Source: Dendrosporobacter quercicolus (lineage in GTDB: Bacteria; Bacillota; Negativicutes; DSM-1736; Dendrosporobacteraceae). Taken from it: 64,000 nucleotides of DNA. Position numbers and translations under genes: made by a program. Under the pieces are notes generated by a model. The model did not search any database. It was given only the letters and a program-made list of their open reading frames with translations, and was not told the origin of the DNA. The stretch is taken from positions 215,091 through 279,090 of the forward strand of contig NZ_FNHB01000003.1 in assembly GCF_900104455.1 (NCBI RefSeq). The letters are read 5' to 3'. Below, in pieces: positions 34,588 through 43,204 of this stretch (its first letter is position 1; each line of letters starts with the position of its first letter).

Positions 34588-35610
34588 GTGAGCGTACTGA
34601 GTCCAGAGGAAAGATTAACCAGGGTCCTGGCAAAGCAGAGTACGGACCGCCCGCCGGTGATTTGCACAGGCGGAATGATGAATGCCGCCATTGTGGAAGT
34701 AATGAGCGCTACCGGCCATAGTTTGCCGGAAGCCCACAGTGACGCCGGCTTAATGGCTGAACTGGCTCTTGCCGTTTCGCGTCATACGGGCTTTGAAAAT
34801 CTTGGCATTCCCTTTTGCATGACAGTAGAAGCTGAAGTGCTGGGCAGTGAAGTTACCTATGGCACGCTGGCTTGCGAACCCAAGATTGTCCGGGAAATCT
34901 ATGCTTCAGTAAATGATGTAACTCTTAAGAATATCCCTGCTATGCTGGAGGCGGGACGGATGGAAACGGTAATTCAGGCAACTTATCTGCTGTCAAAACA
35001 GCAGCCTGATTATCCGGTGATTGGCAACCTGACAGGGCCAATCAGCACAGCAGCTTCCCTGGTCGATCCGGTGCCGTTTTTGAAAGAGCTGCGCAAAAGC
35101 CGGGACGGCGCCCACCGTGTTCTGGATTATGTCAGTGATTTATTGATTGGTTTTGCCAAAGAGCTGATTGACCAGGGGGCAACCGCTATTTCCATCGGCG
35201 ATCCTACGGCAACCGGCGAGATTTTAGGACCAAAAATGTTTGAAGAGTACGCAGTAAGATATATCAATAAAATAATTTCAGCCGTTCATGCGCAGGGCGC
35301 GCCAGTGATTGTTCATATTTGCGGCAATATGCGCTCGGTGTGGCAGTTAATCCCGGAAATCAAGGCGAATGCCATTAGCACGGATGCAATTGTCGACTTG
35401 CAGCGGCTAAAATGCGATTTTCCCAGCCTTACGACAATGGGTAATTTAAGTACTTATTTGCTGGAATACGGGCCAACCGAAAAGGTGGCTGAACGGGCCC
35501 GTATCCTGGTTGGAAACGGCGTGGATATTATTTCACCGGCTTGCGGCCTGAGCACTTCGACCAGGCTGGCGCATATTCAGGCAATGACCGCAGCCGTTAG
35601 GGAGGAATAG
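34588..35610 (+). CDS. Corrinoid methyltransferase, MtaA/CmuA (UroD-like) family, first copy
   Basis: TIM-barrel methyltransferase of 340 aa related to uroporphyrinogen decarboxylase. Zinc/thiol-binding residues typical of MtaA/CmuA are seen: H243 and C245 in VHICGN, and C319 in SPACGLS. It should move a methyl group between the corrinoid protein and a thiol or other nucleophile. The start is GTG 34588 with TTAGGAG eight bases upstream; earlier frame residues lack a ribosome site. One base separates its stop codon from the activase ATG. Confidence 0.88.
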   Translation: MSVLSPEERLTRVLAKQSTDRPPVICTGGMMNAAIVEVMSATGHSLPEAHSDAGLMAELALAVSRHTGFENLGIPFCMTVEAEVLGSEVTYGTLACEPKIVREIYASVNDVTLKNIPAMLEAGRMETVIQATYLLSKQQPDYPVIGNLTGPISTAASLVDPVPFLKELRKSRDGAHRVLDYVSDLLIGFAKELIDQGATAISIGDPTATGEILGPKMFEEYAVRYINKIISAVHAQGAPVIVHICGNMRSVWQLIPEIKANAISTDAIVDLQRLKCDFPSLTTMGNLSTYLLEYGPTEKVAERARILVGNGVDIISPACGLSTSTRLAHIQAMTAAVREE

Positions 35611-35611
35611 G

Positions 35612-37282
35612 ATGCCTGACGTTACATTTTTCCGGGAGGATACGACGGTATCGTTGACCATAGAATCAGGCGCGTCGCTGCTGGAAGCGGCGCGGCAGGG
35701 GGGAATGCTGGTGGAATCGCCGTGTAATGGAACGGGAACCTGCGGTAAATGCAAAGTGCGGATTGTACAGCCGGAAAGCCTGATTCAGCCCGCCGGAGCA
35801 TCTTCCCAGATTAGCGCTGAAGAGCGGCGGCAAAGGATTGTACTGGCTTGTACCACCATAGTGGACAGAGACCTTACCGTTGAAGTTTCTTCCAGGCAGG
35901 ATAGCCGCAATGTCCGGATTATTCAGCATGGCGTCAGCCGGGCTATTGAGATTGACAGTGCCGTCAGCAAGCGCTACGACACCGTCCGGGACAGTACTGA
36001 AGTATGGGCCGGCGGCCGGCTGCTGGGCTTGGAGGCTGCTGATACTGCCAGGGAGTGCTATGGACTGGTTGTTGATATCGGCACAACAACTCTGGTGGCC
36101 GCACTGTTTGATTTGATTAGCGGGCGGGAACTGGGAACTGTTTCCAGCCTCAATCCGCAGAGTCACCAGGCGCAGGATGTATTATCCCGGATAAAGTTTG
36201 CTTCAACTGCACAAGGGCTGGCGGTTATGCATACTGACTTTATTGGCGTACTTAACCGACTGATTGCTGATTTGACATTGCAAACCAATATAGCAGCCAG
36301 CCGGATTTATGAGATTATATTTAGCGGCAATACCTGCATGCTGCATTTGGCTCTAGGCGTCAGTCCGGCGTCATTGGGTAAATATCCTTATACTCCGGAA
36401 TTCAGGGGCGGCAGTCAGCATTTGGCCGGGGATTATGAAATTTCGGTCAGCCCCTTGGCCCGGATCTATGTACCGCCAATCATGTCAGCTTATGTCGGGG
36501 CAGATATTACATCGGGAATTTTGGCTGCCCGTCTTCAACAGCAGCAGGGGGTGACTTTATTTGTTGATGTTGGCACAAATGGCGAAATGGTGCTGGCCAA
36601 TAATGGGAAGCTCATTGCCACCTCTACCGCCGCTGGCCCGGCTTTTGAAGGAATGAACATTGGGAACGGGATGCGGGCGGCGCCGGGGGCTGTTGAACGG
36701 TTTGCCATTACCGGTAACGGTGCGGTTGAACTGAAAACGATCGGCGGGCAAAAACCCATTGGCATCTGCGGCAGTGGACTGCTGGATATTGTTGGTGAGC
36801 TGGTTAAGCATGGTTGTATTCAAAAAAATGGTAAGCTGCAGCCTTCGCCAAGCAGGCCGGAGCTTGCCGGGCAGCTGTTGAAAAAAGAAGGAAAAACGGT
36901 ATTTCAGGTTGCTGACGGTGTTTTTTTATCGCAAAAGGATATCCGGCAGGTCCAGTTGGCTAAAGGGGCAATCAGAGCCGGCATTGAGGCTTTGCTGGCA
37001 AAAAACGGGGTTAGGCCGGAAATGGTTGACCGGGTATACATTGCGGGATCGTTCGGCTATCATCTAAATCCGGAAAGCTTAATCAATATCGGCATGCTGC
37101 CGCCGGATTTTCATCATAAAATCGAGTTTCAGGGCAACACTTCCAAAACCGGCGGTCAGGCGTTTTTATTAAATTATCCGTCCAGGCGGGAAATTAGTGA
37201 GGTTGTAGCTGCGGTTGAAGTGCTTGAACTGGCCACGATTGAGGACTTCGATAAATTATTCGTAAGTTGTTTGAGCTTCTAA
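35612..37282 (+). CDS. RACo-like reductive activase of corrinoid protein
   Basis: Protein of 556 aa. The N-terminal [2Fe-2S] ferredoxin domain has C38, C44, C47 and C80. A linker is followed by an ASKHA ATPase fold (YGLVVDIGTTTLVAALFD near 150, VDVGTNGEMVL, ICGSGLLDIVGEL and the YIAGSFGYHL stretch). RACo proteins re-reduce cob(II)alamin to cob(I)alamin at the cost of ATP when the carrier becomes oxidised. Position between two methyltransferase genes fits that role. AGGAGG precedes ATG 35612. Confidence 0.92.
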   Translation: MPDVTFFREDTTVSLTIESGASLLEAARQGGMLVESPCNGTGTCGKCKVRIVQPESLIQPAGASSQISAEERRQRIVLACTTIVDRDLTVEVSSRQDSRNVRIIQHGVSRAIEIDSAVSKRYDTVRDSTEVWAGGRLLGLEAADTARECYGLVVDIGTTTLVAALFDLISGRELGTVSSLNPQSHQAQDVLSRIKFASTAQGLAVMHTDFIGVLNRLIADLTLQTNIAASRIYEIIFSGNTCMLHLALGVSPASLGKYPYTPEFRGGSQHLAGDYEISVSPLARIYVPPIMSAYVGADITSGILAARLQQQQGVTLFVDVGTNGEMVLANNGKLIATSTAAGPAFEGMNIGNGMRAAPGAVERFAITGNGAVELKTIGGQKPIGICGSGLLDIVGELVKHGCIQKNGKLQPSPSRPELAGQLLKKEGKTVFQVADGVFLSQKDIRQVQLAKGAIRAGIEALLAKNGVRPEMVDRVYIAGSFGYHLNPESLINIGMLPPDFHHKIEFQGNTSKTGGQAFLLNYPSRREISEVVAAVEVLELATIEDFDKLFVSCLSF

Positions 37283-37323
37283 CCGACGGCGCAGAAGATA
37301 CTATCATCGTCAAGAGGAGGGCC

Positions 37324-38352
37324 ATGATGAAAGCAAAGGAAATTATTCTCCGGGCCATTAAAGGCAGCGGCCGCCCCCCAAGCCGTCCGGCGGCGGCGCT
37401 ATTGTCAGGAGCCACCTGGACATTTAGACAGCGGAACCTGACATTGAAAGAAGCGCTGGATCAGCCTGAACTGGCGGCAGGAATCATATGCGAAATAAAC
37501 CGGACTGTAAAGTCTGATATCGTTTGGCCCGGATCGGGGTTTCACAACCTGCTGGTTCATATTTTCGGCGGAAAAATTAAATTCCGCCCTCAGGGCAATA
37601 TTGATGTGGATGAACCGGCGTTTGGCAGTATTAGCGATCTGGATCATGTTGACCTGGCTAGAATTGATGCCCATGAATGGATTGTCCATATCAGGTCGAT
37701 CATTGGTGCAGTAAGTCAGCGGATTGGCAGTGATTATCTGATCGGTACCTCCTGCTGGGGACCATTTACGCTGGCCGGGCAATTTTATGGCGTAGAGCGG
37801 TTAATGTCCGGGCTGTATAAAGATAAACAGGGAATTCGGGCGTTAATGGAAGTTATGACCGAGGTTTGTTTCCGCTATCTGGCACCGGCGGTTGAGCGGG
37901 GTGCGGCGATGTTGTCAATCGCCGAGCCGACGGCTTCAGGTGATTTAATATCACTCAAACATTTTGAAGAGTTTGTCGCCCCTTATCTTCAGAAAGTAAT
38001 AACCAGGCTAAAGGAGCAGGATGCCTTCATAACGCTGCATATTTGCGGCAATATTGGCGACAGGCTGTATTTAGCCCCGCAGTTGGGCGTGGATTTATTA
38101 TCTGTTGACTATAAGGTGGATCTGGCGCAGGCCCGGCGGGTTTTGCAAGGCAAAATAGCGCTGGCCGGCAATGTCAATCCTGTGTTGCTGAAGGACGGGT
38201 CAGCGGCCCAAGTACGGGCGGCGGCGCTAAAATGTCTGGAGGCGGCTTATGATGATCGTTTTGTCTTAATGCCGGGGTGTGACATTCCGCCGGCTGTGCC
38301 GTTGGAAAACGTCGTTGCATTTATCAACTGCGGGGCAGGCAGGCCGTTTTAG
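37324..38352 (+). CDS. Corrinoid methyltransferase, UroD-like family, second copy
   Basis: UroD-fold methyltransferase of 342 aa, clearly diverged from the first copy. Zinc-site residues H239 and C241 (LHICGN) and C319 (MPGCDIPP) are kept. Having two methyltransferases with one corrinoid protein suggests one demethylates the substrate and the other delivers the methyl group. AAGAGGAGG lies upstream; ATG 37324 and ATG 37327 are both possible starts. nflD3 begins 43 bases after its stop, so it is co-transcribed with a nitrogenase-like pair. Confidence 0.87.
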   Translation: MMKAKEIILRAIKGSGRPPSRPAAALLSGATWTFRQRNLTLKEALDQPELAAGIICEINRTVKSDIVWPGSGFHNLLVHIFGGKIKFRPQGNIDVDEPAFGSISDLDHVDLARIDAHEWIVHIRSIIGAVSQRIGSDYLIGTSCWGPFTLAGQFYGVERLMSGLYKDKQGIRALMEVMTEVCFRYLAPAVERGAAMLSIAEPTASGDLISLKHFEEFVAPYLQKVITRLKEQDAFITLHICGNIGDRLYLAPQLGVDLLSVDYKVDLAQARRVLQGKIALAGNVNPVLLKDGSAAQVRAAALKCLEAAYDDRFVLMPGCDIPPAVPLENVVAFINCGAGRPF

Positions 38353-38395
38353 TATAAAACATGCAGAATGGTTGGAAACAGGAGGTTATGTTGTA

Positions 38396-39880
38396 ATGAA
38401 TTTTTTTGATCAGAAAGAACCGCCGCGGCGCGAAGCGCGGCTGAACGCCTGCATTGCCTGCGGCGGTACTCTGGATAAGCTGGCAAACCGTAAAATGAGT
38501 TGCTGTCTGCCGGATGGCGAACGGTCTTTTACCCAGAATTCGATTTGCCTGCTGTTGCCGGCCTTAGGCATGATGAACAGCATTCCCAATAGTGTGGTAT
38601 TAATGCATGGAGCTATCGGCTGCGGCTCATCCTCACACGGCGGCAATGCTGGCGTGCGTTCAGGCAATACCCACCGCTGGGGCGTGGTTAAGGATGCCAG
38701 CTGGATTTCCACCGCGCTGTCGGAACCGGATGTCATTGGCGGCGGCGAGGAAAAACTGGCCGGGGCTATCCGGGAGATCGACGAACGGTATAATCCGCAA
38801 ATTATCTTTGTTGTCGGCAGCTGTGTCCCTGGAATTATCGGTGATGATATTGACGGGGTGGCGCAGCAACTACAGCCTGAAATTAAAGCGCATATTCTGC
38901 CGGTGCATTGCGAAGGCTTCAAAACTAAAATCTGGGCTACCGCCTATGATGCCGTTTACCATGCCATTGGGCGGGCTTTTTTGCAGGACCCGGCTGAGGA
39001 AAGTCAGGCCGGACAGTCCGAAAGACCGGCAGTTAATCTGATGAATGTGTCTTCCATGGGACGGGTGGACGAAATCGAACTGGAACGGCTGCTGAATGCG
39101 CTGGGATTTGACGTAAATGTTTTTCCGGTGTTTGCCCGGCCTGACCAAATGACGGCGATTACCAAGGCCCGGCTTTCGGTTAGCACCTGTCCCACCCATG
39201 ACGATTATTTGTTGCAATACCTTGAGGAAAAGTACGGTATTCCCTATGTGTTGCGCCATATGCCAATTGGCATAGAAAATACCGGTTTATGGCTGCGGGA
39301 TATTGCCGCCCATTTCGGTAAGGCGCAGCAAGCGGAAGAATTAATCGCTGCTGAAGAACAGGAGTTAACAGCGGCCCTGACCGAATTCAGATCGTTGTTT
39401 GCTGGTAAAAAGGCCTTTGTCAGCGCCGGTGAGTTCCGGGCGTTATCGACTGCGATATTATTGGCTGAGCTTGGCTTTGAAGTGGTGGCAGTGCGTTCTT
39501 TTCATCATGATGAGTTTGCCGACAGCGAATATGAGAAACTGATTAGGGTCACTGCCAAAGAAATACCCTTAAATATCGCCAATTGCCAGCCGTTTGAAGA
39601 AGCCAATTTATTGCGGCGTATCAAGCCGGATATCTTTTTGGGCCATATGAACGGCAATGCCACCGCCGCGAAGTCAGGGGTGGCAACCCACGTAATCTAT
39701 AATGTCGGTTTGCAGTATATCGGATATAAAGGCGTCTATGAGCTGGCGCGCCGTTTGTACCGTCAATTGCAAAACCCGGTATTCAACCGGAAACTTAGCG
39801 AGTGGACGCGCCTTCCTTATCGCAGCAAATGGTATGAGCAGGATCCGTTTAGCTATATCCGGCAGGCGGAGGTGGAATAA
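38396..39880 (+). CDS. Nitrogenase-like reductase alpha subunit (nflD3)
   Basis: NifD-like protein of 494 aa, more divergent than nflD1/D2 but with the same REARL start. P-cluster cysteines C51, C76 (GAIGC) and C143 (GSCVPGIIGDD) and cofactor-type C265 (VSTCPTHDDYLL) are conserved. The Gln191/His195 positions are Trp/Tyr (KIWATAYDA), and the His442 site reads IGYKG. The N-terminus has extra cysteines (CIACGG, SCC) not seen in nflD1/D2. It is inside the corrinoid methyltransferase operon, which argues for a substrate linked to methyl transfer. GGAGG precedes ATG by ten bases. Confidence 0.87.
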   Translation: MNFFDQKEPPRREARLNACIACGGTLDKLANRKMSCCLPDGERSFTQNSICLLLPALGMMNSIPNSVVLMHGAIGCGSSSHGGNAGVRSGNTHRWGVVKDASWISTALSEPDVIGGGEEKLAGAIREIDERYNPQIIFVVGSCVPGIIGDDIDGVAQQLQPEIKAHILPVHCEGFKTKIWATAYDAVYHAIGRAFLQDPAEESQAGQSERPAVNLMNVSSMGRVDEIELERLLNALGFDVNVFPVFARPDQMTAITKARLSVSTCPTHDDYLLQYLEEKYGIPYVLRHMPIGIENTGLWLRDIAAHFGKAQQAEELIAAEEQELTAALTEFRSLFAGKKAFVSAGEFRALSTAILLAELGFEVVAVRSFHHDEFADSEYEKLIRVTAKEIPLNIANCQPFEEANLLRRIKPDIFLGHMNGNATAAKSGVATHVIYNVGLQYIGYKGVYELARRLYRQLQNPVFNRKLSEWTRLPYRSKWYEQDPFSYIRQAEVE

Positions 39881-39881
39881 G

Positions 39882-41228
39882 ATGCGTAATTATATTGAAC
39901 GGCCCCGTTATACCTGTGCGCTGGGCGGGGCGATTGCCACAGTCCAGGCTTTACCGCGTACCATACCGATTTTGCATGCCCCGCCCGGCTGCGCCGGCAA
40001 TGCAACCTGGACGCAGTCAGGCGGCTGCGGACTGCAGGTTGGCGGCTACTGCGGCGGACTGAGCATGCCGGGATCCAATGTTCAGGAACGCGAAGTGGTA
40101 TTTGGCGGCACTGATCGTCTCGAAGAGCAGGTGCGCAATTCACTGGATGTCATGGATGGGGATTTATATTTTATTCTCACAAGCTGTGTTACTGAAGTCA
40201 TTGGCGATGATATCGGCGCGGTGGTCAATCAATTCCGGGCGGACGGTGTGTCAATCGTTTCAGCCGAAACTGGCGGGTTTAAGGGCAATTCCTATACCGG
40301 TTATGATCTGGTGCTGGAAAGCATTTGGAAATACTATGCGCCGGTTGCGGCCCGGACGGTAAAAGGCAAAGTGAATTTATGGGGTGTACCGCCGTTTTAC
40401 GATGTATTCTGGCGGGGGAATTTAACCGCTTTGCGCGAACTGTTACTGCAGCTGGGGCTGGAGGTCAACACCTTCTTTACGGCGGAGGATTCGCTTGAAA
40501 ATATTAAACAGGCCGGTCTGGCTGAATTAAATATTGTCGTATCCGAGGTCTATGGCCTGGCGGCGGCGGAATATGCCCGGCAAACTCATGGTATACCCTA
40601 TATTTCTTTGCCGCTGCCGGTCGGACCTTCAGCCAGCAGTGCTTTCATTCAGGCGGTAGGGCAAGCACTGCAGCTTGACCGGATCAAGGTTGAGGCTGTT
40701 ATTGATCATGCCGGGCAGCGCTACTACCGGCTGCTTGATCCGCTTACCGACTGTTTTAATGATATGGATTTACAGCGTTATGCCGCGGTCATTGGCGACG
40801 CCAATTACGCCCCTGCCATCAATCGCTTTTTGATTGAGGATTTGGGCTGGCTGCCGCAGGTGGTGGTTTTCACTGACGCTTTTATTCCTGAGCAGCAGGA
40901 ACAACTGGCGGCAAGTATTGTTTCCCTGCCGTCCGGCCTGCCGCCTGAAATTATCTTTTCCACCGATACCAATGACATTAGACGCCAGGTAAAAGAGTAC
41001 TGGAATAACCGGCAAGGCGGCTGCGGCAAATATCGCAATTCCTTATCGCCGTCTTTCGTCATCGGCAGCGCCCTGGATCGGGAATTGGCTAAAGATATTG
41101 GCGCAGCCCATTTAAGCGTCAGCTTTCCTGTCGCTAACCGGGCCGTTATCGAACGCGGTTATGCCGGGTTTAACGGCGGTTTGCGGTTGATTGAAGACCT
41201 GATCAGTACGATCATTATTGGCAGGTAA
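39882..41228 (+). CDS. Nitrogenase-like reductase beta subunit (nflK3)
   Basis: NifK-like protein of 448 aa with P-cluster cysteines C12 (RYTCALG), C37 (PPGC) and C102 (LTSCVTEVIGDD). A Gly/Cys-rich loop after the second ligand (C49 and C57) is absent from nflK1. The C-terminus has the same YAGFNGGLRLIEDL segment as its paralogues. The start codon lies one base after the nflD3 stop with GGAGGTGG upstream. Last gene of the + strand cluster; no clear terminator before the convergent MATE gene. Confidence 0.87.
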   Translation: MRNYIERPRYTCALGGAIATVQALPRTIPILHAPPGCAGNATWTQSGGCGLQVGGYCGGLSMPGSNVQEREVVFGGTDRLEEQVRNSLDVMDGDLYFILTSCVTEVIGDDIGAVVNQFRADGVSIVSAETGGFKGNSYTGYDLVLESIWKYYAPVAARTVKGKVNLWGVPPFYDVFWRGNLTALRELLLQLGLEVNTFFTAEDSLENIKQAGLAELNIVVSEVYGLAAAEYARQTHGIPYISLPLPVGPSASSAFIQAVGQALQLDRIKVEAVIDHAGQRYYRLLDPLTDCFNDMDLQRYAAVIGDANYAPAINRFLIEDLGWLPQVVVFTDAFIPEQQEQLAASIVSLPSGLPPEIIFSTDTNDIRRQVKEYWNNRQGGCGKYRNSLSPSFVIGSALDRELAKDIGAAHLSVSFPVANRAVIERGYAGFNGGLRLIEDLISTIIIGR

Positions 41229-41300
41229 AGCAACGGTTTATTGCAAGCTGGCCTAAAGGAAACGCTATTAAACCAGGCTGTCGTGGCACAGGTAAAATAC

Positions 41301-42653
41301 CTATGCTGCAACAGTCCTTTTCTTTTGGATCAGGGCTAAGCGGATGGCCAGAGCCGCTGCTCCCGCGGCCAAGCCGGCAATAAACCCGATCCAGTAGCCA
41401 TAAGCCCCATAGGAAGAGTATTCGGCAAGCAGGTAGCCGGCCGGCAGGCCGATTCCCCAGTAAGAAACTACCGCAATGAGAAAGGCGGCCGTAACATCCT
41501 TATAACCCCGCAAGGCTCCCTGGATAGGCGCGGCAATGGCGTCGGAGAGCTGAAAAAAGATAGCGTAGCCTAAAAAATTCCCGATCAGCGTCAGCATCTG
41601 ACGGTCAGCAGAATATAATCCGGCGATCTCGTTTTTATAAACCGACAGGACGGCGGCAAAAGCAAGGCTGACGGCAATTGCCATGCCAAGTCCCAAGTAA
41701 GAATATTGCCTGGCCGCCTCATGCCGGCCGGCCCCGACTTCAAAGCCAACGCAGATGGTCAGGGCAATGCCGATGCTCAGCGGCACCATGTAGATCAGGG
41801 AAACAAAATTAATGGCAGCCTGGTGAGCGGCAATCGTCATTGTTCCAAAGTTAGCCATCAGCAGGGCGACAACGCCAAAAATACTCATTTCACAAAAGAT
41901 GGCAAGGCCAATCGGCAGGCCGATGTTGAGCTGTTCTTTCCAGGCCGGGAAAGATATGCGGTAAAACCGGCGGAAAATATGATAGCTTTTAAACGGTTCC
42001 GCTTTATGGACAACGATGATAAGAATCAGGGCGATGCACCAATAGGTGATTGCCGAAGCATAACCTGCGCCCGCTCCGCCCAACCGGGGAAAACCAAAAT
42101 TTCCGAAAATCAATAAGTAGTTAAGCAGTATATTAATGGGCAGGGCGCACAGGATAATCAGCATGGTTACTCTGGTATAGCCCAGGGAATCCAGGAAACT
42201 GCGCAATAGCGATGCGATAAAGAGGGGGAAGATGCCAAGCGCAATAGCCGCCAGGAAATCGTGGCCGATCCGATAAACCAGCGGATCAAAATTCACTAGG
42301 GTTAGTAGTGGTGTAAGCAGCAGCCCTCCGGCGGCAATCACTACAACAGACAATGCCGCGGCAAAATACAATCCTTGGACAACGACGAACGGGATATCGT
42401 TCTTTTTCCCGGCGCCATGCAATTGGGCCAGAATGGGCGTTATACCAATAATGACGCCATTTAAGCCGTTAAACAGCGGCTGCCAGATATTTACGCCGAT
42501 AGCAACCCCGGCCAGGTCAACGGAACTGACCCTGCCGGACATGACGGTATCGACAAAGACAGCCGAAGCCAGAGAAAGCTGGGTAATCAGGATCGGGAAC
42601 AGGATGCAGGCAAACTGTCCGGCCTTTTCTTGAATCGAAAATGTTTGTTTCAT
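41301..42653 (-). CDS. MATE-family efflux transporter
   Basis: Membrane protein of 450 aa with 12 hydrophobic helices in two homologous halves (LFPILITQLSLASAVFVDTVMSG; the second half starts near ILLNYLLIFG). It exports cationic compounds or drugs by Na+ or H+ antiport. AAGGAG lies six bases before ATG 42653. Convergent with nflK3 and apparently unrelated to it. Confidence 0.9.
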   Translation of the reverse strand: MKQTFSIQEKAGQFACILFPILITQLSLASAVFVDTVMSGRVSSVDLAGVAIGVNIWQPLFNGLNGVIIGITPILAQLHGAGKKNDIPFVVVQGLYFAAALSVVVIAAGGLLLTPLLTLVNFDPLVYRIGHDFLAAIALGIFPLFIASLLRSFLDSLGYTRVTMLIILCALPINILLNYLLIFGNFGFPRLGGAGAGYASAITYWCIALILIIVVHKAEPFKSYHIFRRFYRISFPAWKEQLNIGLPIGLAIFCEMSIFGVVALLMANFGTMTIAAHQAAINFVSLIYMVPLSIGIALTICVGFEVGAGRHEAARQYSYLGLGMAIAVSLAFAAVLSVYKNEIAGLYSADRQMLTLIGNFLGYAIFFQLSDAIAAPIQGALRGYKDVTAAFLIAVVSYWGIGLPAGYLLAEYSSYGAYGYWIGFIAGLAAGAAALAIRLALIQKKRTVAA

Positions 42654-42770
42654 CTAGCGCTCCTTCGCTGCTCGTTCTGTTGCCGTTACCGGCTGCACTA
42701 AATCCTGCATTAATTCCGGTTGAAGTAAGCTGAACCCTGGCTCAACAGCAGCGGATAATCGTTGAAGCCA

Positions 42771-42819
42771 CCTTGTCAGCACTAAAACGGAGGATAATGG
42801 CGAGGCTATTTTTCGCAAC
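42771..42819 (+). repeat. Dispersed repeat copy R2 (partial)
   Basis: Shares CCTTGTCAGC, CTAAAACGG and GGATAATGGCGAGGCT with R1 over about 49 bases, then diverges. It lies in the divergent gap before the 42909 gene, whose probable -10 box TATAAT is at 42852-42857. A shorter related fragment is near 53308-53330. Confidence 0.65.
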
Positions 42820-42908
42820 ACAAGCTGGTAATATCCGGGCGAAAAGTTTCATATAATAGTGGCAGCGGGGGTTGCTGCCGATTTCACCGGATGGATGGGA
42901 GTGTCGTT

Positions 42909-43196
42909 ATGAGACAATTGTTTAAAAATAAAGTCAGTAATTTCGGGTCATTCATCAGCTTGATCGCCATCACCGCAATGCTGACGATCTTTTCCATGGT
43001 TTTGCCTGATTTTGTTGTCCGGCCGGCCGGGCGGATTTTTGCCGCCGTTTGGGCTGTAGCTGCAATTATGGTCTTTGTCGCTCATGGAACGCGGCTGGGG
43101 GTAAGGCGCCAGTACTCCCTGACGCATTTTGTCGGAAAAAAAGACGTACGCGCCAGTGTTAAACCGGCCCGTACGAAACGGATGATGCAGGGATAA
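42909..43196 (+). CDS. Small membrane protein, unknown function
   Basis: A 95-aa protein with two hydrophobic segments (about residues 13-33 and 40-62) and a strongly basic C-terminus, so both ends are probably cytoplasmic. I recognise no family. ATG 42909 is preceded by GGGAG at good distance; an ATG six codons earlier is possible. It has its own promoter. Confidence 0.65.
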   Translation: MRQLFKNKVSNFGSFISLIAITAMLTIFSMVLPDFVVRPAGRIFAAVWAVAAIMVFVAHGTRLGVRRQYSLTHFVGKKDVRASVKPARTKRMMQG

Positions 43197-43204
43197 ATCA
43201 GCGG

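Noticed and set aside
11931..41228. Calling the alpha/beta pairs nifDK, vnfDK or anfDK
   Set aside because: Gln191, His195 and His442 equivalents are missing, there is no N-terminal NifK extension, and no nifH/nifB/nifEN are present, so a dinitrogenase label is not supported.
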